The notes under the pieces: generated by a model
Seen by the model: only the letters and a program-made list of their open reading frames with translations
Told to the model about the DNA's origin: nothing
The model's database searches: none
Program-made: the position numbers and the translations under genes
Assembly (NCBI GenBank): GCA_900552455.1
Contig: URZX01000013.1
Location: forward strand, 1 to 61,091
Direction: 5' to 3'
Length of the DNA stretch: 61,091 nt
DNA from: an uncultured Peptococcaceae bacterium
GTDB taxonomy: Bacteria > Bacillota > Peptococcia > Peptococcales > Peptococcaceae
Shown: positions 52,761 to 61,091 of the stretch, one piece after another
Numbering within the stretch: position 1 is the stretch's first letter
Layout: each line of letters begins with the position of its first letter

Positions 52761-54413
52761 ATGGACTACAAACAACTCGCTGAGCGTCTGTTTCCTGATG
52801 TGACGACGACGGTGGACGATCTTGAGGCGCGCTATCCGGCGCGCGATCTTGCGGAAGGAGCGATGATCACGCGTCTGGGCCCAAGCCCAACGGGATTCAT
52901 CCACATCGGCAATCTCTACGGTGCGCTGATCGACGAGCGTCTGGCGCATCAGAGCGGCGGCAAATTTTTGCTGCGCATTGAGGACACGGACGACAAGCGC
53001 AAGGTGGAGGGCGCGGAAGCGCTGATCATCCGCGCGATGGAATATTTCGGCATCTATTTTGACGAAGGTGTGACGCTTTCCGGCGACAAGGGCGACTACG
53101 GCCCATACCACCAGAGCGAGCGCGTGGAGATCTACCAGGCGGTGGCGAAGCAGTTTGTGGCGCAGGGCAAGGCCTATCCTTCCTTTGCGACGGAAGAGGA
53201 TCTGGCGAAGATCCGCGAGGCGCAGGAAGCGCAGAAGCTGAACACTGGCTACTATGGCAAATGGGCGACGGACCGTAATCTGACGCTGGAGGAGATCGAA
53301 GAAAAGCTGGCGGCAGGCGAAGAATGGACGCTGCGCCTGCGTGCGGCGGGCAATCCGGAAGAAACGCGCGCGATCCCGGACGGCATCCGTGGTCATGTGA
53401 CGATCCATCCGAACGATCAGGATTTTGTCCTGCTCAAGACCAACGGCGTGCCAACCTATCATTTCGCCCATGTTTGCGACGACCACTTCATGCGCGTGAC
53501 CCACGTTGTGCGCGGCGAGGAATGGCTGGCGACGCTGCCGTTCCACATTGAGCTCTTCGAAACGCTGGGCTGGGAACATCCTGTCTACTGCCACACGGCG
53601 CATCTCATGAAGATCGACGAAGCTGGCACGCGCCGCAAGCTCTCCAAACGCAAGGATCCGGAAATGGCGCTCTCCTTCTACGAAGAAAAGGGCTTTTTTC
53701 CAGAGGCTGTGCGCGAGTACATCATGATCCTGCTCAATTCTGACTACGAGGAATGGCGTCTGGCCAATCCGGACACGCCGCTGGAGGATTTCCCTGTGCA
53801 TCTGGACAAGATGGCGACGAGCGGCGCGCTCTTTGACATGGTCAAGCTCGAGGACGTTTCGAAGGAAACGCTGGTGCGTCTGGACGAAGCGACGATCGCT
53901 GATTTTGTCATCGCCTGGGCGGAGAAGTATCAGCCGGATGTTGCGAGCGTGATCGCACCGCAGCGCGACGATTTTGTGAAGCTGCTGGCGATCGGTCGCG
54001 ACGGAAAAAAACCGCGCAAGGACCTGATGAACGCCGAGCAGATCGTGCAGTTCACGAAGTATTTCTTCGACAAATGGTTCACCCAGGAGGACGCCCTGCC
54101 GGAAAACATCCCTGCTGAGGAAGCGGCGGCGATCCTGGAGGATTATCTCGCCACCTACGACCACACCGACGACAACGAAACCTGGTTCGGCAAGATCCGC
54201 ACGATCACGGAGGAACGCGGCTATGCCGTGCGTCCGAAGGATTATAAGAAGAATCCAGACGCCTACAAGGGCCACGTCGGCGATGTCAGCACGGTTGTGC
54301 GCCTGGCGATCACCGGCCGCCGCAATTCGCCGGATATCTGGGCGATCCAGCAGGTGCTCGGTGAGGAAAAAACGATCGCACGCGTGAAGCAGATGATCGC
54401 TTCTCTTAGGTAG
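52761..54413 (+). CDS. gltX: Glutamyl-tRNA synthetase
   Basis: 550 residues. Class I synthetase: HIGH-like motif in GPSPTGFIHIGNLYGAL, LLRIEDTDDKRKVEG, and KLSKR at 293-297 in RRKLSKRKDPE. It charges tRNA-Glu and, in many Firmicutes lacking GlnRS, also tRNA-Gln. AAAGGAGG precedes the ATG. The TAG stop (54411-54413) is formed by the first heptamer of the downstream repeat element, so the element abuts or overlaps the gene end. Confidence 0.96.
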   Translation: MDYKQLAERLFPDVTTTVDDLEARYPARDLAEGAMITRLGPSPTGFIHIGNLYGALIDERLAHQSGGKFLLRIEDTDDKRKVEGAEALIIRAMEYFGIYFDEGVTLSGDKGDYGPYHQSERVEIYQAVAKQFVAQGKAYPSFATEEDLAKIREAQEAQKLNTGYYGKWATDRNLTLEEIEEKLAAGEEWTLRLRAAGNPEETRAIPDGIRGHVTIHPNDQDFVLLKTNGVPTYHFAHVCDDHFMRVTHVVRGEEWLATLPFHIELFETLGWEHPVYCHTAHLMKIDEAGTRRKLSKRKDPEMALSFYEEKGFFPEAVREYIMILLNSDYEEWRLANPDTPLEDFPVHLDKMATSGALFDMVKLEDVSKETLVRLDEATIADFVIAWAEKYQPDVASVIAPQRDDFVKLLAIGRDGKKPRKDLMNAEQIVQFTKYFFDKWFTQEDALPENIPAEEAAAILEDYLATYDHTDDNETWFGKIRTITEERGYAVRPKDYKKNPDAYKGHVGDVSTVVRLAITGRRNSPDIWAIQQVLGEEKTIARVKQMIASLR

Positions 54414-54608
54414 GAGGGAGGAGGTAGCCGCTTCGCGGACGGACTCGTAAACGCGTCCGCAGGTAGGAGGTTTTCTCTCTGCTGCAGTGTGAAGGTGGAC
54501 AATTTCTGCGAGTGTTTGTTTTTGTCGACAGTCGCTTCGCTGTTCTGTAGGGACCTCCTACCTGCCGGCAAGTGAAACGCGCCGGCCCCGCAGGGCTACC
54601 TCCTACCT
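54408..54608. repeat. TAGGAGG-heptamer inverted element, copy C (downstream of gltX)
   Basis: 201 bp in the same orientation as copy B and closely similar along its length: AGCCGCTTCGCGGACGGACT, TAGGAGGTTTTCT, TTTTGTCGACAGTCGCT and CCTGCCGGCAAGTGAAACGC are shared. The left end AGGTAGGAGGGAGGAGGTAG includes the gltX stop codon; the right end is CTACCTCCTACCT. Confidence 0.88.
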
Positions 54609-54662
54609 AAAGCGACGACTACCGCTTAATCTGCAAACGAAACGAAAGGGAGGAAGATAGCG

Positions 54663-55400
54663 ATGGCACAGCGCTATGCGCTGATCGACGGCATCCGCGG
54701 TCTGGCGATCGTGAACGTGATCCTCTACCACGCGATCTGGGACCTGGTCTATCTCTACGGCTTTGATTGGCAGTGGTATCTGGGCCCTGTCGGCACGCTC
54801 TGGCAGCAGGCGATCTGCTGGACGTTCATCCTTGTCTCCGGCTTCTGCCTGCCGCTTTCGTCCCATCCTGTGCAGCGCGGGGTGGAGGTGTCCCTCGCCG
54901 GGCTGGCGGTGACGATGGTGACGCTGGCGGTGATGCCGGCGGCGCGCATCGTTTTCGGTGTGCTCACTTGCATCGGCGCGGCGATGATCCTCTGCGGACT
55001 GGCGCAGCCGCTTCTTGCGCGGCTGGCGCAGCATGCTGCTGTGGCGGGGAGCGTGTGCTTTCTGCTCTTTCTCGTGACGAAGCATGTGCCGGACGGCTAT
55101 ATCGGCATCGCTGGCTGGACGCTCGCAGAGCTCCCGTCGGCGTGGTACGCTGATCTTGTGACGACGTTTTTCGGCCTGCCGGCAGCGGATTTTTTCAGCG
55201 CCGATTATTTCCCGCTGTTCCCGTGGTTCTTTCTCTTTGCCACTGGCTTTTTTCTCTACCATCTGCTGGCTGGGCGCGGCGCTCTGCGCTTTTTCGTGCG
55301 CGGGCACAGTCGTCTGCTCGAATGGGCTGGGCGGCATTCCCTCTGGATCTATCTGCTGCACCAGCCAGTGATCGCTGTGCTGCTTGCGATGGCTTTATAA
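54663..55400 (+). CDS. HGSNAT/DUF1624-like membrane acyltransferase
   Basis: 245 residues with about seven transmembrane helices. The opening RYALIDGIRGLAIVNVILYHAIWDL carries the conserved D-x-x-R-G and a histidine typical of heparan-alpha-glucosaminide N-acetyltransferase-like proteins; the C-terminus has SLWIYLLHQPVI. It may acylate a surface glycan. GGGAGGA precedes the ATG. Confidence 0.88.
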   Translation: MAQRYALIDGIRGLAIVNVILYHAIWDLVYLYGFDWQWYLGPVGTLWQQAICWTFILVSGFCLPLSSHPVQRGVEVSLAGLAVTMVTLAVMPAARIVFGVLTCIGAAMILCGLAQPLLARLAQHAAVAGSVCFLLFLVTKHVPDGYIGIAGWTLAELPSAWYADLVTTFFGLPAADFFSADYFPLFPWFFLFATGFFLYHLLAGRGALRFFVRGHSRLLEWAGRHSLWIYLLHQPVIAVLLAMAL

Positions 55401-55404
55401 AAAT

Positions 55405-55443
55405 AACGGCGACGCCGTTCCGATGTGGAATGACGTCGCCGTT
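55405..55443. terminator. Bidirectional terminator
   Basis: Stem AACGGCGACG / CGTCGCCGTT with an inner small stem, between convergent genes. Confidence 0.85.
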
Positions 55444-55445
55444 GT

Positions 55446-56138
55446 TTATGCTTCTGCTGCCTTGTTCACGCAGGTGATGGCGTTCAGGCTGCGTGGGTAG
55501 CCGATGTATGGGAGGATCTGCAGAATGACGCGGAGCAGAAAATCCTTGCCGTTGCCGAGGTTCATATTGCCCTGGCTGTGGCTGGTGAGCTGCGGTTCGC
55601 AGCCGCCCTGGGCAGCCAGGAAGCAGAAAGTGATGAGCTCGCGCGCTTTCAGATCGAGTCCGCCTCTCGTGTAGTAATCGCCGAAGCAGTTTGCCGCCAG
55701 CCAGCGGTTCACCGTGCCGGCCTTCCAGGCTTCGAGCATCTGCTCGCCAAAGATCGCCGCCTGCGCCTGTGCGCCTTTTTCGAGACGGTCGTCCATGGTC
55801 GTCGTGGCCTGATTTTCGAGTGGCAGGGCAATGCCGCGGAGGGCGAAGACCTCGTTGGTGATATCGAGAAACGGCAGCACGCGGCCGAGCCCGAGATAAT
55901 CCACCGCCTGATAGACCATCTCCTTCACAGCGACTGGCGAAAGTCCAGCGTCCAGCGCTTGTGGCAGCATTTCGCGGTAGACTTCTTTGCTCTGCGAACC
56001 CACGAGCGCAGCGAGGATCGCCAGATGGCGCGTGTCGCCGTCGAGGGCGGCTTCAGAGTCGCGGGCCACTTCTTCGCAGGCGAAGCGCTGGGCGCGCTCA
56101 GCAAATTCCGGATCGGTGAGGGCATAACGGTTCAGCAT
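55446..56138 (-). CDS. Carboxymuconolactone decarboxylase (CMD) family protein
   Basis: 230 residues with two CMD repeats. Repeat 1: DTRHLAILAALVGSQSKEVY and VKEMVYQAVDYLGLGRVLPF; repeat 2: LKARELITFCFLAAQGGCEP and LLRVILQILPYIGYPRSLNA. No AhpD-type CxxC pair is visible. It lies 13 bases after the cupin gene; this CMD-cupin pairing is common in anaerobes but its reaction is unknown to me. Confidence 0.87.
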   Translation of the reverse strand: MLNRYALTDPEFAERAQRFACEEVARDSEAALDGDTRHLAILAALVGSQSKEVYREMLPQALDAGLSPVAVKEMVYQAVDYLGLGRVLPFLDITNEVFALRGIALPLENQATTTMDDRLEKGAQAQAAIFGEQMLEAWKAGTVNRWLAANCFGDYYTRGGLDLKARELITFCFLAAQGGCEPQLTSHSQGNMNLGNGKDFLLRVILQILPYIGYPRSLNAITCVNKAAEA

Positions 56139-56151
56139 GGTCGCACCTCCC

Positions 56152-56589
56152 TCAGTCCAGCGCAGCGTAAGCGGTGTCGTCCACCGGCTCGCACCATTCG
56201 TTGGACGTGTCCTTGCCGGGAACCTCCAGCGCGATGTGGGAAAACCAGCTGTCGGCCTTGGCGCCGTGCCAGTGCTTCACTTCCGGCGGAATGACGATGA
56301 CGCTGCCCGGCGTGAGACTGACGGCGTCCTTGCCTTCCTCCTGATACCAGCCTTCGCCTGCCGTGCAGATGAGGATCTGGCCGCCGCCTTCAGAAGCGTG
56401 GTGGATGTGCCAGTTGTTGCGGCAGCCTGGCTCAAACGTCACATTCGCGAGAAAAACGCTCGCCTTCGCAGGATCCGTCAGCGGATTGAGATAGCTCGTG
56501 CCGATGAAATACTCGGCGTAGGCGCTGTTTTCCGCGCCGAGACCGAACATATTCTGTGCGTCGAAAAGGGTTTTATCCTGGATTTTCAT
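56152..56589 (-). CDS. Cupin-domain protein
   Basis: 145 residues, one cupin barrel. The metal-binding motif 1 is NWHIHHASEGGGQILICTAG, with two histidines and downstream acid/amide, and motif 2 is PPEVKHWHGAKADSWFSHIA. AAGGAGGAATTTTCC precedes the ATG. First gene of the operon with the CMD protein. The substrate is unknown. Confidence 0.9.
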   Translation of the reverse strand: MKIQDKTLFDAQNMFGLGAENSAYAEYFIGTSYLNPLTDPAKASVFLANVTFEPGCRNNWHIHHASEGGGQILICTAGEGWYQEEGKDAVSLTPGSVIVIPPEVKHWHGAKADSWFSHIALEVPGKDTSNEWCEPVDDTAYAALD

Positions 56590-56724
56590 GGAAAATTCCT
56601 CCTTAGAAATTGTTGCGCCTGTTATCTGCTTTCATTGTACGCCTGCGCGCAGCCCGCTGTCTAATAGCCAGTTGTGAACGCTTGCCATGCGTTTTAGGAA
56701 TGGCTGCGCATGAATAATGGGTAT

Positions 56725-56753
56725 TTGCGAATTGCTGACACAGTGTCTATACT
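56725..56753 (+). promoter_or_regulatory. Promoter of DUF3737 gene
   Basis: TTGCGA (56725-56730), 17 bp, TATACT (56748-56753). Confidence 0.85.
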
Positions 56754-56799
56754 AAAGATGTACAAGACAAGTCCACACTTTTCAAGGAGGAGTTTACCC

Positions 56800-57663
56800 A
56801 TGACCATCATCCAGGATCAGCAATTTGAGCAGGAGCGCGCGCTCTACGGCATTCACGATACATTCATCAAGCACTGCACCTTCGACGGCTCTGCCGACGG
56901 CGAAAGCGCCCTCAAGGAATGTCGGAACGTGCGCGTCGAGGACAGCTTCTTCGACCTGCGCTACAGCCTCTGGCACGATCGTGATCTCGTGCTCGCGCGC
57001 TGCGAACTCACCGAAAACTGCCGCGCCGCCCTCTGGTACGACGAGGACGTCAGTGTCACCGACACGAAGCTCCACGGCATCAAAGCCTTTCGCGAATGCC
57101 GGAACGTCAGCCTCAAAAACTGCGACACCATCTCCGACGAATTCGGCTGGTTCACCGACGACATAACCCTCGAAAACTGCACCGCCGAGAGCAAATATTT
57201 TCTCATGAAAAACCACGGCGTGCGCGCGAAAAATCTCGAGATGAGCGCCAAATATTCCCTGCAATACATCGAAGACGGCCTCTTCGAAGACTGCATCATC
57301 GACAGCAAGGACGCTTTCTGGCATGCGAAAAATGTGACTGTGAAAAATTCTATTCTTGGCGGTGAATATCTCGCCTGGTACAGCGAAAATCTCACCTTCG
57401 AGAACTGCCGGATCATCGGCACCCAGCCCTTCTGCTACTGCAAAAACCTCACCCTCATTAATTGCGAAATGGTAGACTGCGACCTCGCCTTCGAGCGCTC
57501 CAGCGTTCAGGCCACCATCACCACCCCCGTCGTGAGCATCAAAAATCCCCTCGCCGAGAGCCACATCTCGCTGCCAGCTGTCGGCGAGATCATCCGCGAC
57601 ATTCCGGAAGCCACGGGAGAAGTCGTTCTCACAAAGGAAGAGCGCGATGTGCGCTCTGCCTGA
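56800..57663 (+). CDS. DUF3737 right-handed beta-helix-like protein
   Basis: 287 residues made of short repeating units such as ECRNVRVEDSFFDLRYSLWH, ECRNVSLKNCDTISDEFGWF and YIEDGLFEDCIIDSKDAFWH, about 20-22 residues per turn. This matches the DUF3737 family and a beta-helix fold. No signal peptide is seen. AAGGAGG supports ATG 56800. Function unknown. Confidence 0.9.
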   Translation: MTIIQDQQFEQERALYGIHDTFIKHCTFDGSADGESALKECRNVRVEDSFFDLRYSLWHDRDLVLARCELTENCRAALWYDEDVSVTDTKLHGIKAFRECRNVSLKNCDTISDEFGWFTDDITLENCTAESKYFLMKNHGVRAKNLEMSAKYSLQYIEDGLFEDCIIDSKDAFWHAKNVTVKNSILGGEYLAWYSENLTFENCRIIGTQPFCYCKNLTLINCEMVDCDLAFERSSVQATITTPVVSIKNPLAESHISLPAVGEIIRDIPEATGEVVLTKEERDVRSA

Positions 57664-57679
57664 AGTGCCCAAATATTTC

Positions 57680-57711
57680 ACGCGCTGCAGCAAAACTGTG
57701 GCGCGTTTTTT
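57680..57711 (+). terminator. Terminator after DUF3737 gene
   Basis: Stem ACGCGC / GCGCGT with an extended imperfect inner stem, followed by six T. Confidence 0.75.
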
Positions 57712-57725
57712 GTGTCGCCCCAGCC

Positions 57726-57754
57726 TTTGCAAGGAGATGAGGATGTGGTATGCT
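57726..57754 (+). promoter_or_regulatory. Promoter of araC-type gene
   Basis: TTTGCA (57726-57731), 17 bp, TGG-extended TATGCT (57749-57754). Confidence 0.65.
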
Positions 57755-57794
57755 GAAAGTAAAAAGACGCTAACTTTTTGCTGGAGGGTGGAGC

Positions 57795-58745
57795 ATGGAT
57801 ACGCTGTTGTTCAATCAGGAATGGTACGGTGCGCGCGCCGCGGTGCGTGCTCAGAGCGCGGAGCGCGTGGTCGTGGATTATGGCTGCGAAGGGCGCGGCG
57901 TGGTCACGAGCTATGCGCTTTTTGCAGGCGTCCAGCTGTGTTTTCTCGATTTTGACACCGACGAGCTATTTCCAGCGCAGACGTTCAGCCCGGATATTAT
58001 TGAGATCACCCATTGCCGATCAGGCCGCTACGAATGTGAATTTGCTGATCATACGGTGGCCTATCTTCCGGCAGGCTGTTTTGGCGTGGCGGCGACGGAG
58101 CAATTGCCGGTGTCGTTTTCGTTTCCGCTGCGGTCGTACACGGGCGTGAGCCTGGTCGTCGATCGCCGGGCGCTGGACGAGGAAACGCGGCGGCTGTTGC
58201 AGACGATCCCGATCGATCTGGAGCAGCTCGGCACAGCGCTGCAGATCGACCGGCGCTGGTATGTGCGCGCGCTCACGCCGGAACTGGCGCAGATTTTCCC
58301 GGCGCTCTACGCTGGCGACGGCGCGGCGCCGGTGGGCTATCTCCGCATCAAAGCGCTGGAGATCCTTTACCACATTGCGCAGCTTGAGCCGCAGCGGGAT
58401 GAAGCGCAGCGCTATTTTGACAAACGGCAGATCCAGGCGACGAAGGCCATCCGCGACGAGTTGGTGCGCCATCTCGACGAAAAACTGCCGCTGGCTGCGC
58501 TGGCGGAGAAAGCCGGGCTGGGGCTGTCGACGTTTTATCAGGTGTTTTCGCATATTTACGGAGAGACGCCCTACGCCTATCTGAAAAATTACAAGATGAA
58601 TCTCGCGGCCCAGTGGCTGGCGGAAAACAACCGCCGCATCAGCGACATCGCGCTGGAACTGGGCTACAGCAACGCGAGCAAATTTTCCAGCGCGTTCCGC
58701 TCGGTGTACGGCGTGCTGCCGAAAGATTACCGCAAAAGTAAATAG
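57795..58745 (+). CDS. AraC-family transcriptional regulator
   Basis: 316 residues. The C-terminal 100 residues hold two helix-turn-helix units: LPLAALAEKAGLGLSTFYQV and RISDIALELGYSNASKFSSA, ending with FRSVYGVLPKDYRKSK. The N-terminal ligand region (PDIIEITHCRSGRYECEF) resembles AraC regulators of siderophore or drug-exporter loci. The ABC exporter next to it was probably its target. Confidence 0.93.
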   Translation: MDTLLFNQEWYGARAAVRAQSAERVVVDYGCEGRGVVTSYALFAGVQLCFLDFDTDELFPAQTFSPDIIEITHCRSGRYECEFADHTVAYLPAGCFGVAATEQLPVSFSFPLRSYTGVSLVVDRRALDEETRRLLQTIPIDLEQLGTALQIDRRWYVRALTPELAQIFPALYAGDGAAPVGYLRIKALEILYHIAQLEPQRDEAQRYFDKRQIQATKAIRDELVRHLDEKLPLAALAEKAGLGLSTFYQVFSHIYGETPYAYLKNYKMNLAAQWLAENNRRISDIALELGYSNASKFSSAFRSVYGVLPKDYRKSK

Positions 58746-58808
58746 AAGAACGGGCGCTTTTCGCCAGGCTGCAGAACAATGGAGCAGAAGCGGCAGAAAA
58801 TTGCTGGT

Positions 58809-58855
58809 AAAATAAACGACGAGGTTAGCGGTTGCAATCTCGTCATTTATTTTTA
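58809..58855 (+). terminator. Terminator-like hairpin between araC-type gene and ABC remnant
   Basis: GACGAG / CTCGTC core with A/T-rich outer pairing, then TTTATTTTT; directly before the AAGGAGG of the ABC gene, so it may be an attenuator. Confidence 0.6.
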
Positions 58856-58870
58856 AGGAGGCTTCATGCT

Positions 58871-59981
58871 ATGTCAAACACAAAGGCGAAACAGAAGAAA
58901 CCCAAGACGGGTCTGGCGCGGTGCATGGAACTGGCTTCTGACAGAAAGGGCCTGGTGTTTCTGGCTGCGGTCCTTTCGTCGCTGGCGGCCATCGCTTCGT
59001 TCATTCCGTACATCGCGGTGTACCTGATGATTCGGCAGGTGCTCGGCGTTTATCCGGAGCTCGAGCGGCTGGATATGGCGCTGGTCATGCGAGACGGCTG
59101 GCTGGCGCTCGCCGGCATCGCCTGCAACATTCTGCTGTATTTTCTGGCCATTTTCTGCTCCCATCTGGCAGCGTTCGGAACGCTGTACGATCTCAAACTG
59201 CTTTTTGCGGAGCATATCACCAAAATCCCGCTGGGCTATCATCTGACGATCGGCAGCGGCCGTCTGCGCAAGATCATGGACGACAACATCGAAAGCGTGG
59301 AAGGATTAATCGCGCATCAGTTTCCGGATTTTGTGGCGTCGGTGACGGCGCCGATCGTGATGGTCGTGATCCTTCGCCGGGATCATCGCCAGATTCTGGG
59401 ACGTGCAGCAGGGAACGATCTGCGTGGGTGGCCAGGACATCCGCAGCATAGAGCCGGAAAGCCTGATGGGCCATCTGTCCTTCGTGTTTCAGGACGTGAC
59501 GCTTTTTAACGACACCGTCATGAACAACATTCGCCTGGGCGATCCGCAGGCGAGCGACGACGCCGTGATCGCAGCGGCAAAAGCAGCGTACTGCGACGAA
59601 TTTGTACGCGCGCTGCCGCAGGGCTACGAAACCGTTCTCGGCGAAAACGGCAGCACCTTGTCCGGCGGCGAGCGCCAGCGCATTTCCATCGCCCGCGCCC
59701 TGCTCAAAAATGCGCCGATCATTTTGCTGGACGAAGCCACCGCGTCCCTCGATCCTGAAAACGAAGTGCTCGTGCAGAAAGCCCTTGCAAAACTTGTGGA
59801 AGGAAAAACCGTCGTGATGATCGCCCACCGCCTCCGCACCGTGGCAGACGCCGACCAGATCCTTGTGCTGGAAAACGGCGAACTTGTGGAGCAGGGCACC
59901 CACGCTGCGCTGATGGAAAAACACGGACTCTATCAGAGATTGTATGCCATTCAGCAGGAAAGCCTCGGCTGGAGCGTGTAA
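58871..59981 (+). pseudogene. ABC exporter with internal deletion (TMD-NBD remnant)
   Basis: The first 165-170 residues (to about 59383) are the N-terminal transmembrane part of an MsbA/IrtA-type exporter (FLAAVLSSLAAIASFIPYIA, HITKIPLGYHLTIGSGRLR). Then, in another frame, AGIIARFWDVQQGTICVGGQ begins a nucleotide-binding domain just after where Walker A should be. Q loop, LSGGERQRISIARAL, IILLDEATASLDPEN and MIAHRLRTVADA follow to 59981. The rest of the TMD and Walker A are missing, and the junction near 59380 shifts frame. Not functional as it stands. Confidence 0.88.
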
Positions 59982-60067
59982 CAGAAAACGGACGGAGCCC
60001 ATCGCGGCTCCGCGCCCGCCCAGCGAAAAATTTTCGTGAAAATCCGCGAAAATCCGCCGAAAAACCA

Positions 60068-60097
60068 TTGACAAACGCCCACCGAAATTCATATAAT
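60068..60097 (+). promoter_or_regulatory. Promoter of rplM-rpsI
   Basis: TTGACA (60068-60073), 18 bp, TATAAT (60092-60097). Confidence 0.92.
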
Positions 60098-60221
60098 AGT
60101 CGGGTATGGTCGACACAGTAACAGATCCAGAGCCCCGGATCCATTGTGGATACAACCATCAATTATTTTATTGTACATTTTATTCATAATGAAGATACCG
60201 AGAATCAAAGGAGGATGTTAC
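60098..60221 (+). other. Leader of rplM, possible ribosomal-protein autoregulatory RNA
   Basis: About 115 untranslated bases with small hairpins (ATCCA-TTG-TGGAT near 60138-60152) and an A/T-rich stretch before AAAGGAGG. L13 leaders regulate this operon in other Firmicutes; I cannot match the consensus with certainty. Confidence 0.35.
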
Positions 60222-60656
60222 ATGCGTAGCACAACTTTCATGGCCAAAGCTGGCGAAGTTGAAAGAAAATGGTATGTCATTGACGCAGCAGGCAAGCCAC
60301 TTGGTCGTGTAGCGACTCAGGCAGCTGCCATCTTAAGAGGTAAGCACAAAACCACTTACACCCCTAACGTTGACTGTGGGGATTTCGTGATCGTTATCAA
60401 CGCTCAGGACGTTGTTCTGACCGGTAAGAAAGATCTCCAGAAGAAATATTATCACCATAGCGGTTATCCAGGCGGTCTCAAAGAACGCACCTACGGCGAT
60501 CTCATGCAGACCAAGCCAGCCTTCGTAATGGAACGCGCCATCAAGGGCATGCTCCCACACAACAGACTTGGCCGTCAGATGTTCCGCAAGCTCAAAGTCT
60601 ATGCAGGCGCTGAACACCCACACACCGCTCAGCAGCCAGAAGTCTACGAAATCTAA
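60222..60656 (+). CDS. rplM: 50S ribosomal protein L13
   Basis: 144 residues. [55 protein letters not shown] and [20 protein letters not shown] are hallmark L13 segments. AAAGGAGG precedes ATG 60222. Followed 17 bases later by rpsI, the conserved pair. Confidence 0.98.
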   Translation: MRSTTFMAKAGEVERKWYVIDAAGKPLGRVATQAAAILRGKHKTTYTPNVDCGDFVIVINAQDVVLTGKKDLQKKYYHHSGYPGGLKERTYGDLMQTKPAFVMERAIKGMLPHNRLGRQMFRKLKVYAGAEHPHTAQQPEVYEI

Positions 60657-60673
60657 GAAGGAGGACAATCACT

Positions 60674-61066
60674 ATGGCAGATATTCAGTATTACGGTACC
60701 GGTCGTCGTAAATCTTCCGTTGCACGTGTGCGCCTCGTTCCAGGTAATGGCAATGTGACCATCAACGGCAGAGACATGGCCGAATACTTTGGTAAGAAAA
60801 CCCTCGAAATGATCGTTATGCAGCCACTCGAACTGACTGAAACCGCAGGTCGTTTTGACGTAAAAGTCAACGCCACTGGCGGCGGCACCACCGGTCAGGC
60901 AGGCGCAATCCGCCACGGCATCGCTCGTGCGCTGCTGCAGGCTGATCCTGACTATCGTCAGGTCCTCAAGCGCGCCGGCTTCCTGACCCGCGACCCACGC
61001 ATGAAAGAACGTAAGAAATACGGTCTCAAAGCAGCTCGTCGCGCTCCGCAGTTCAGCAAGCGATAA
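60674..61066 (+). CDS. rpsI: 30S ribosomal protein S9
   Basis: 130 residues, complete. [20 protein letters not shown] at the start, [20 protein letters not shown] in the middle and the basic tail [17 protein letters not shown], whose last arginine contacts P-site tRNA. AAGGAGG precedes the ATG. Confidence 0.98.
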   Translation: MADIQYYGTGRRKSSVARVRLVPGNGNVTINGRDMAEYFGKKTLEMIVMQPLELTETAGRFDVKVNATGGGTTGQAGAIRHGIARALLQADPDYRQVLKRAGFLTRDPRMKERKKYGLKAARRAPQFSKR

Positions 61067-61091
61067 TCGACTGCTCAGACTATATCAAAAT

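Noticed and set aside
52472..54608. gltX plus repeats as a composite transposon
   Set aside because: No transposase is present and target duplications cannot be seen; kept only as a hypothesis in the findings.

Overview
The window is 61 kb of GC-rich chromosome from a bacterium of the Firmicutes. Evidence for this is the block yacL-ispD-ispF-mrnC-rlmB-yacP, the cdaA-ybbR-glmM operon, an L-box lysine riboswitch, strong AGGAGG ribosome binding sites, frequent GTG/TTG starts, and surface proteins with BspA-type leucine-rich repeats and C-terminal SLH domains. I lean to an anaerobic, gut-type Clostridia; Negativicutes cannot be excluded. No rRNA, CRISPR array or prophage is visible.

Layout. 1-5.7 kb: PIN/TRAM membrane protein, isoprenoid genes ispD/ispF, Mini-III RNase, thyA and dfrA, rRNA methylase rlmB and the NYN nuclease yacP. 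5.75-6.2 kb: a four-tRNA operon (Tyr, fMet, Thr, Met) with a consensus promoter and two terminators. 6.3-13.0 kb: a LysR regulator followed by a DASS-type anion transporter and two ferredoxin-flavoprotein pairs that resemble adenylylsulfate reductase AprBA but have no recognised substrate; the second flavoprotein is split by an in-frame amber codon. 13.3-16.4 kb: a GtrA/GtrB/GtrC-like surface glucosylation cassette. 16.5-18.6 kb (minus): a two-component system. 18.8-24.2 kb: cdaA, ybbR, glmM, acpS, nnr. 24.2-30.1 kb: RlpA-like secreted protein, CorA, a SanA-like protein, a C39-like peptidase, a small acidic protein and an ABC-F ATPase. 30.2-30.5 kb: a compact locus with all the parts of a type I toxin-antitoxin system. 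30.5-38.5 kb: thiamine pyrophosphokinase, a LutA/LutB-like pair, two tandem sodium:solute (NSS) symporters, a membrane protein and a degenerate tyrosine recombinase. 38.6-45.5 kb: two large SLH-anchored surface proteins, one with an embedded putative cysteine peptidase. 45.6-52.4 kb: a SnoaL-GGDEF diguanylate cyclase, riboswitch-controlled dapA, recQ, a RelE-type toxin-antitoxin pair and a CmpB-like membrane protein. 52.4-61.1 kb: gltX between two copies of a repeat element, an acyltransferase, a CMD/cupin pair, a DUF3737 protein, an AraC regulator next to a deleted ABC exporter, and rplM-rpsI.

The most interesting observations are: (i) the type I toxin-antitoxin candidate at 30.2-30.46 kb, with an extended -10 promoter, a 27-residue hydrophobic peptide, a shared bidirectional terminator, and a convergent antisense RNA with its own promoter; (ii) a set of 110-210 bp intergenic elements whose ends are inverted arrays of 7-bp repeats, in three different heptamer families, two copies of which bracket gltX; (iii) the AprBA-like redox cluster with its transporter and regulator. 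All functional assignments come from reading the sequence and recognising motifs; no database search was run.
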